From: Nocardia testacea NBRC 100365
Lineage (GTDB): Bacteria; Actinomycetota; Actinomycetes; Mycobacteriales; Mycobacteriaceae
Length of the DNA: 64,000 nt
NCBI RefSeq assembly: GCF_000308775.1
Contig: NZ_BAGJ01000089.1
Location: forward strand, 27,900-91,899
Direction: 5' to 3'
In this document: piece by piece, positions 62,855 to 64,000 of the stretch
Position numbering within the stretch: position 1 is the stretch's first letter
How the letters are laid out: each line of letters begins with the position of its first letter
Translations under genes and position numbers: made by a program
Notes under the pieces: model-generated
Seen by the model: the letters and a program-made list of their open reading frames with translations, nothing else
The model's database searches: none
What the model was told of the DNA's origin: nothing

Positions 62855-64000
62855 GGTCGGATGCCTCCGTCCGCTGGTCGGCGCGTCGTAGGGTCACGAC
62901 GTCGCCCGGTCGGGCGCCGAGATCGGTGTGGATCGAGCACCCGGGTGAGTTCATGGGCAGCCATACCACCCGGTCCGGCATCTCCGTCACGGTCAACGGC
63001 AGGGTCACCGCGCCGCGCGGGGTGGTCACGGTGAGCGGGTCACCGTCGGCGGCCTCCACTTCCGCCGCGGTCGCCGCCGACAACCTGACCACCGGCGGCC
63101 GCGCGATACCGGCCAGGTTCGGTTCGCCGTCCTGCATCCGGCCCCGGTCCAGCAGCATCCGCCAGCTCGCCAGCACCGCGGTGCCGGGTTCGGGACGGAC
63201 GGGGGGCGCGGCCGGTCGTGCCGGGGGCGCGACCGTGGCCCCGGTCCAGGGACCGAGACGGTCGAGTTCGGCCCGGGCGGCGGTGGTATCGGGGAGACCG
63301 AGTGCCACCCCCACTTCCGCCGCCAGGCTGTGCAGCACCCGCAGATCGGACAGCGGTGCGGCGGTGCGGCGTACCGTGCTGTCGGTGAGTGCCGCGGCGA
63401 ACGGCCGCGGGCGACCCTCCCAGGTGCGGAAGGTGCCGGATTTCTCCATCGCCGTGGCCACCGGGAACACGACGTCCGCGTACGCGGTGATCTCGCTCTG
63501 CCGCTGCTCGAGTGAAATGACGAAATCGGCGGCCCGCAGGGTCGCCCGCGCCGCGGCGGGATCCGGCAGGTCGGCGAGTTCGATACCGCCGATCACCAGG
63601 GTCCCCACCGTGGCGGTGCCGTCGAGAACCGACGCGGTATCGCGGCCGGGCCGGTCGGGGAGGTCGGTGATTCCCCAGATCTCGGCCACCTGCCGCCGGG
63701 CTTCGGGATCGGTGACGGGACGGCCGCCGGGGAGCAGGCCGGGCAGTGCACCTGCCTCCACCGCGCCGCGTTCGCCGGCTCGCCGCGGCACCCAGGCGAG
63801 CGCCGCACCGGTATCGGCGGCGAGCCGGATCGCGGCCGACAGCGCGCCGGGGGCGGTCGCCAATCGCTCGCCGACCAGGATCGCCGCGCCGGGTTCCCGC
63901 AACAGCCGCGCCGGGCCGGGTGCGGGGCCGGGTTCGCTCAGCTCGGTGAGGATCCGGGCCTCGCTGCCGGGGACCGCGGAGAGGAGAGTGCCCGACATCC
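62847..64000 (-). CDS. nuoG: NADH-quinone oxidoreductase subunit G (C-terminal part)
   Basis: The reading frame runs to the window edge, so only the last ~384 residues are seen. They form the molybdopterin-oxidoreductase-like domain ([40 protein letters not shown]) and the dinucleotide-binding-like end ([40 protein letters not shown]). The N-terminal iron-sulfur part lies outside the window. It overlaps the nuoH-nuoI start by eight bases. Confidence 0.9.
   Translation of the reverse strand, partial: MSGTLLSAVPGSEARILTELSEPGPAPGPARLLREPGAAILVGERLATAPGALSAAIRLAADTGAALAWVPRRAGERGAVEAGALPGLLPGGRPVTDPEARRQVAEIWGITDLPDRPGRDTASVLDGTATVGTLVIGGIELADLPDPAAARATLRAADFVISLEQRQSEITAYADVVFPVATAMEKSGTFRTWEGRPRPFAAALTDSTVRRTAAPLSDLRVLHSLAAEVGVALGLPDTTAARAELDRLGPWTGATVAPPARPAAPPVRPEPGTAVLASWRMLLDRGRMQDGEPNLAGIARPPVVRLSAATAAEVEAADGDPLTVTTPRGAVTLPLTVTEMPDRVVWLPMNSPGCSIHTDLGARPGDVVTLRRADQRTEASDHD

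Overview
The window is high-GC actinobacterial DNA, most likely from Nocardia or a close relative in the Mycobacteriales. Supporting signs are the strong G/C bias at third codon positions, many GTG and a few TTG starts, F420-type enzymes (an LLM oxidoreductase and a PPOX-class protein), GPP34 and DUF5997/LysR neighbourhoods typical of the order, and a 14-subunit type complex I operon. No rRNA, tRNA or CRISPR array was seen.

Layout. 1-13 kb: housekeeping and accessory genes. These include a DUF3072 protein, two MFS exporters with TetR regulators, an MBL-fold hydrolase, a secreted PHB-depolymerase-type esterase, a CsbD-like stress protein, an alpha/beta hydrolase, LysR/DUF5997, a PPOX enzyme and an F420-dependent LLM oxidoreductase. 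13.6-17 kb: the iron uptake operon efeUOB. 17.3-21.2 kb: an OmpR-type two-component system with a DUF4173-like membrane protein. 21.3-28.2 kb: small secreted proteins, a membrane class III nucleotidyl cyclase coupled to a Crp-type regulator, a graveyard of two IS remnants and a GPP34 protein. Two of the secreted-protein genes share a conserved 5' leader.

28.5-44 kb is the metabolic centrepiece. catA-catB-catC with a divergent IclR regulator lie beside a set that matches the indole-3-acetate (auxin) catabolic iac genes: iacA, iacB, iacC, iacD, iacE and iacF on the plus strand, and a flavin reductase (iacG-like), a small protein and an amidase (iacH-like) on the minus strand. A FixL/FixJ-type sensor kinase and response regulator flank the set, and a DUF485 plus sodium/solute symporter pair follows. 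Inferred flow: auxin is converted to catechol by the Iac proteins, and catechol to 3-oxoadipate enol-lactone by CatA, CatB and CatC. An NTF2-like protein and a deleted aldehyde dehydrogenase also lie here.

44-48.8 kb: an MHS-type transporter, a 3-hydroxyacyl-CoA dehydrogenase and an opine-dehydrogenase-family protein form an operon divergent from a double Lrp/AsnC regulator. 48.9-51.8 kb: a Dyp peroxidase coupled to a PCu(A)C copper-chaperone lipoprotein. 52-54.2 kb: a MarR-controlled MFS drug exporter with an exact 19-bp operator repeat. 54.6-64 kb: the minus-strand nuo operon (nuoG partial, a nuoH-nuoI fusion, nuoJ, K, L, M, N). Between nuoK and nuoL lie two tandem 76-bp units that each encode a 24-residue micro-ORF.

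Most notable: the actinobacterial auxin-to-catechol locus under FixL/FixJ-type control; the in-operon micro-ORF repeats; the NuoH-NuoI fusion; and the 57-nt-spaced twin leader of two secreted-protein genes.
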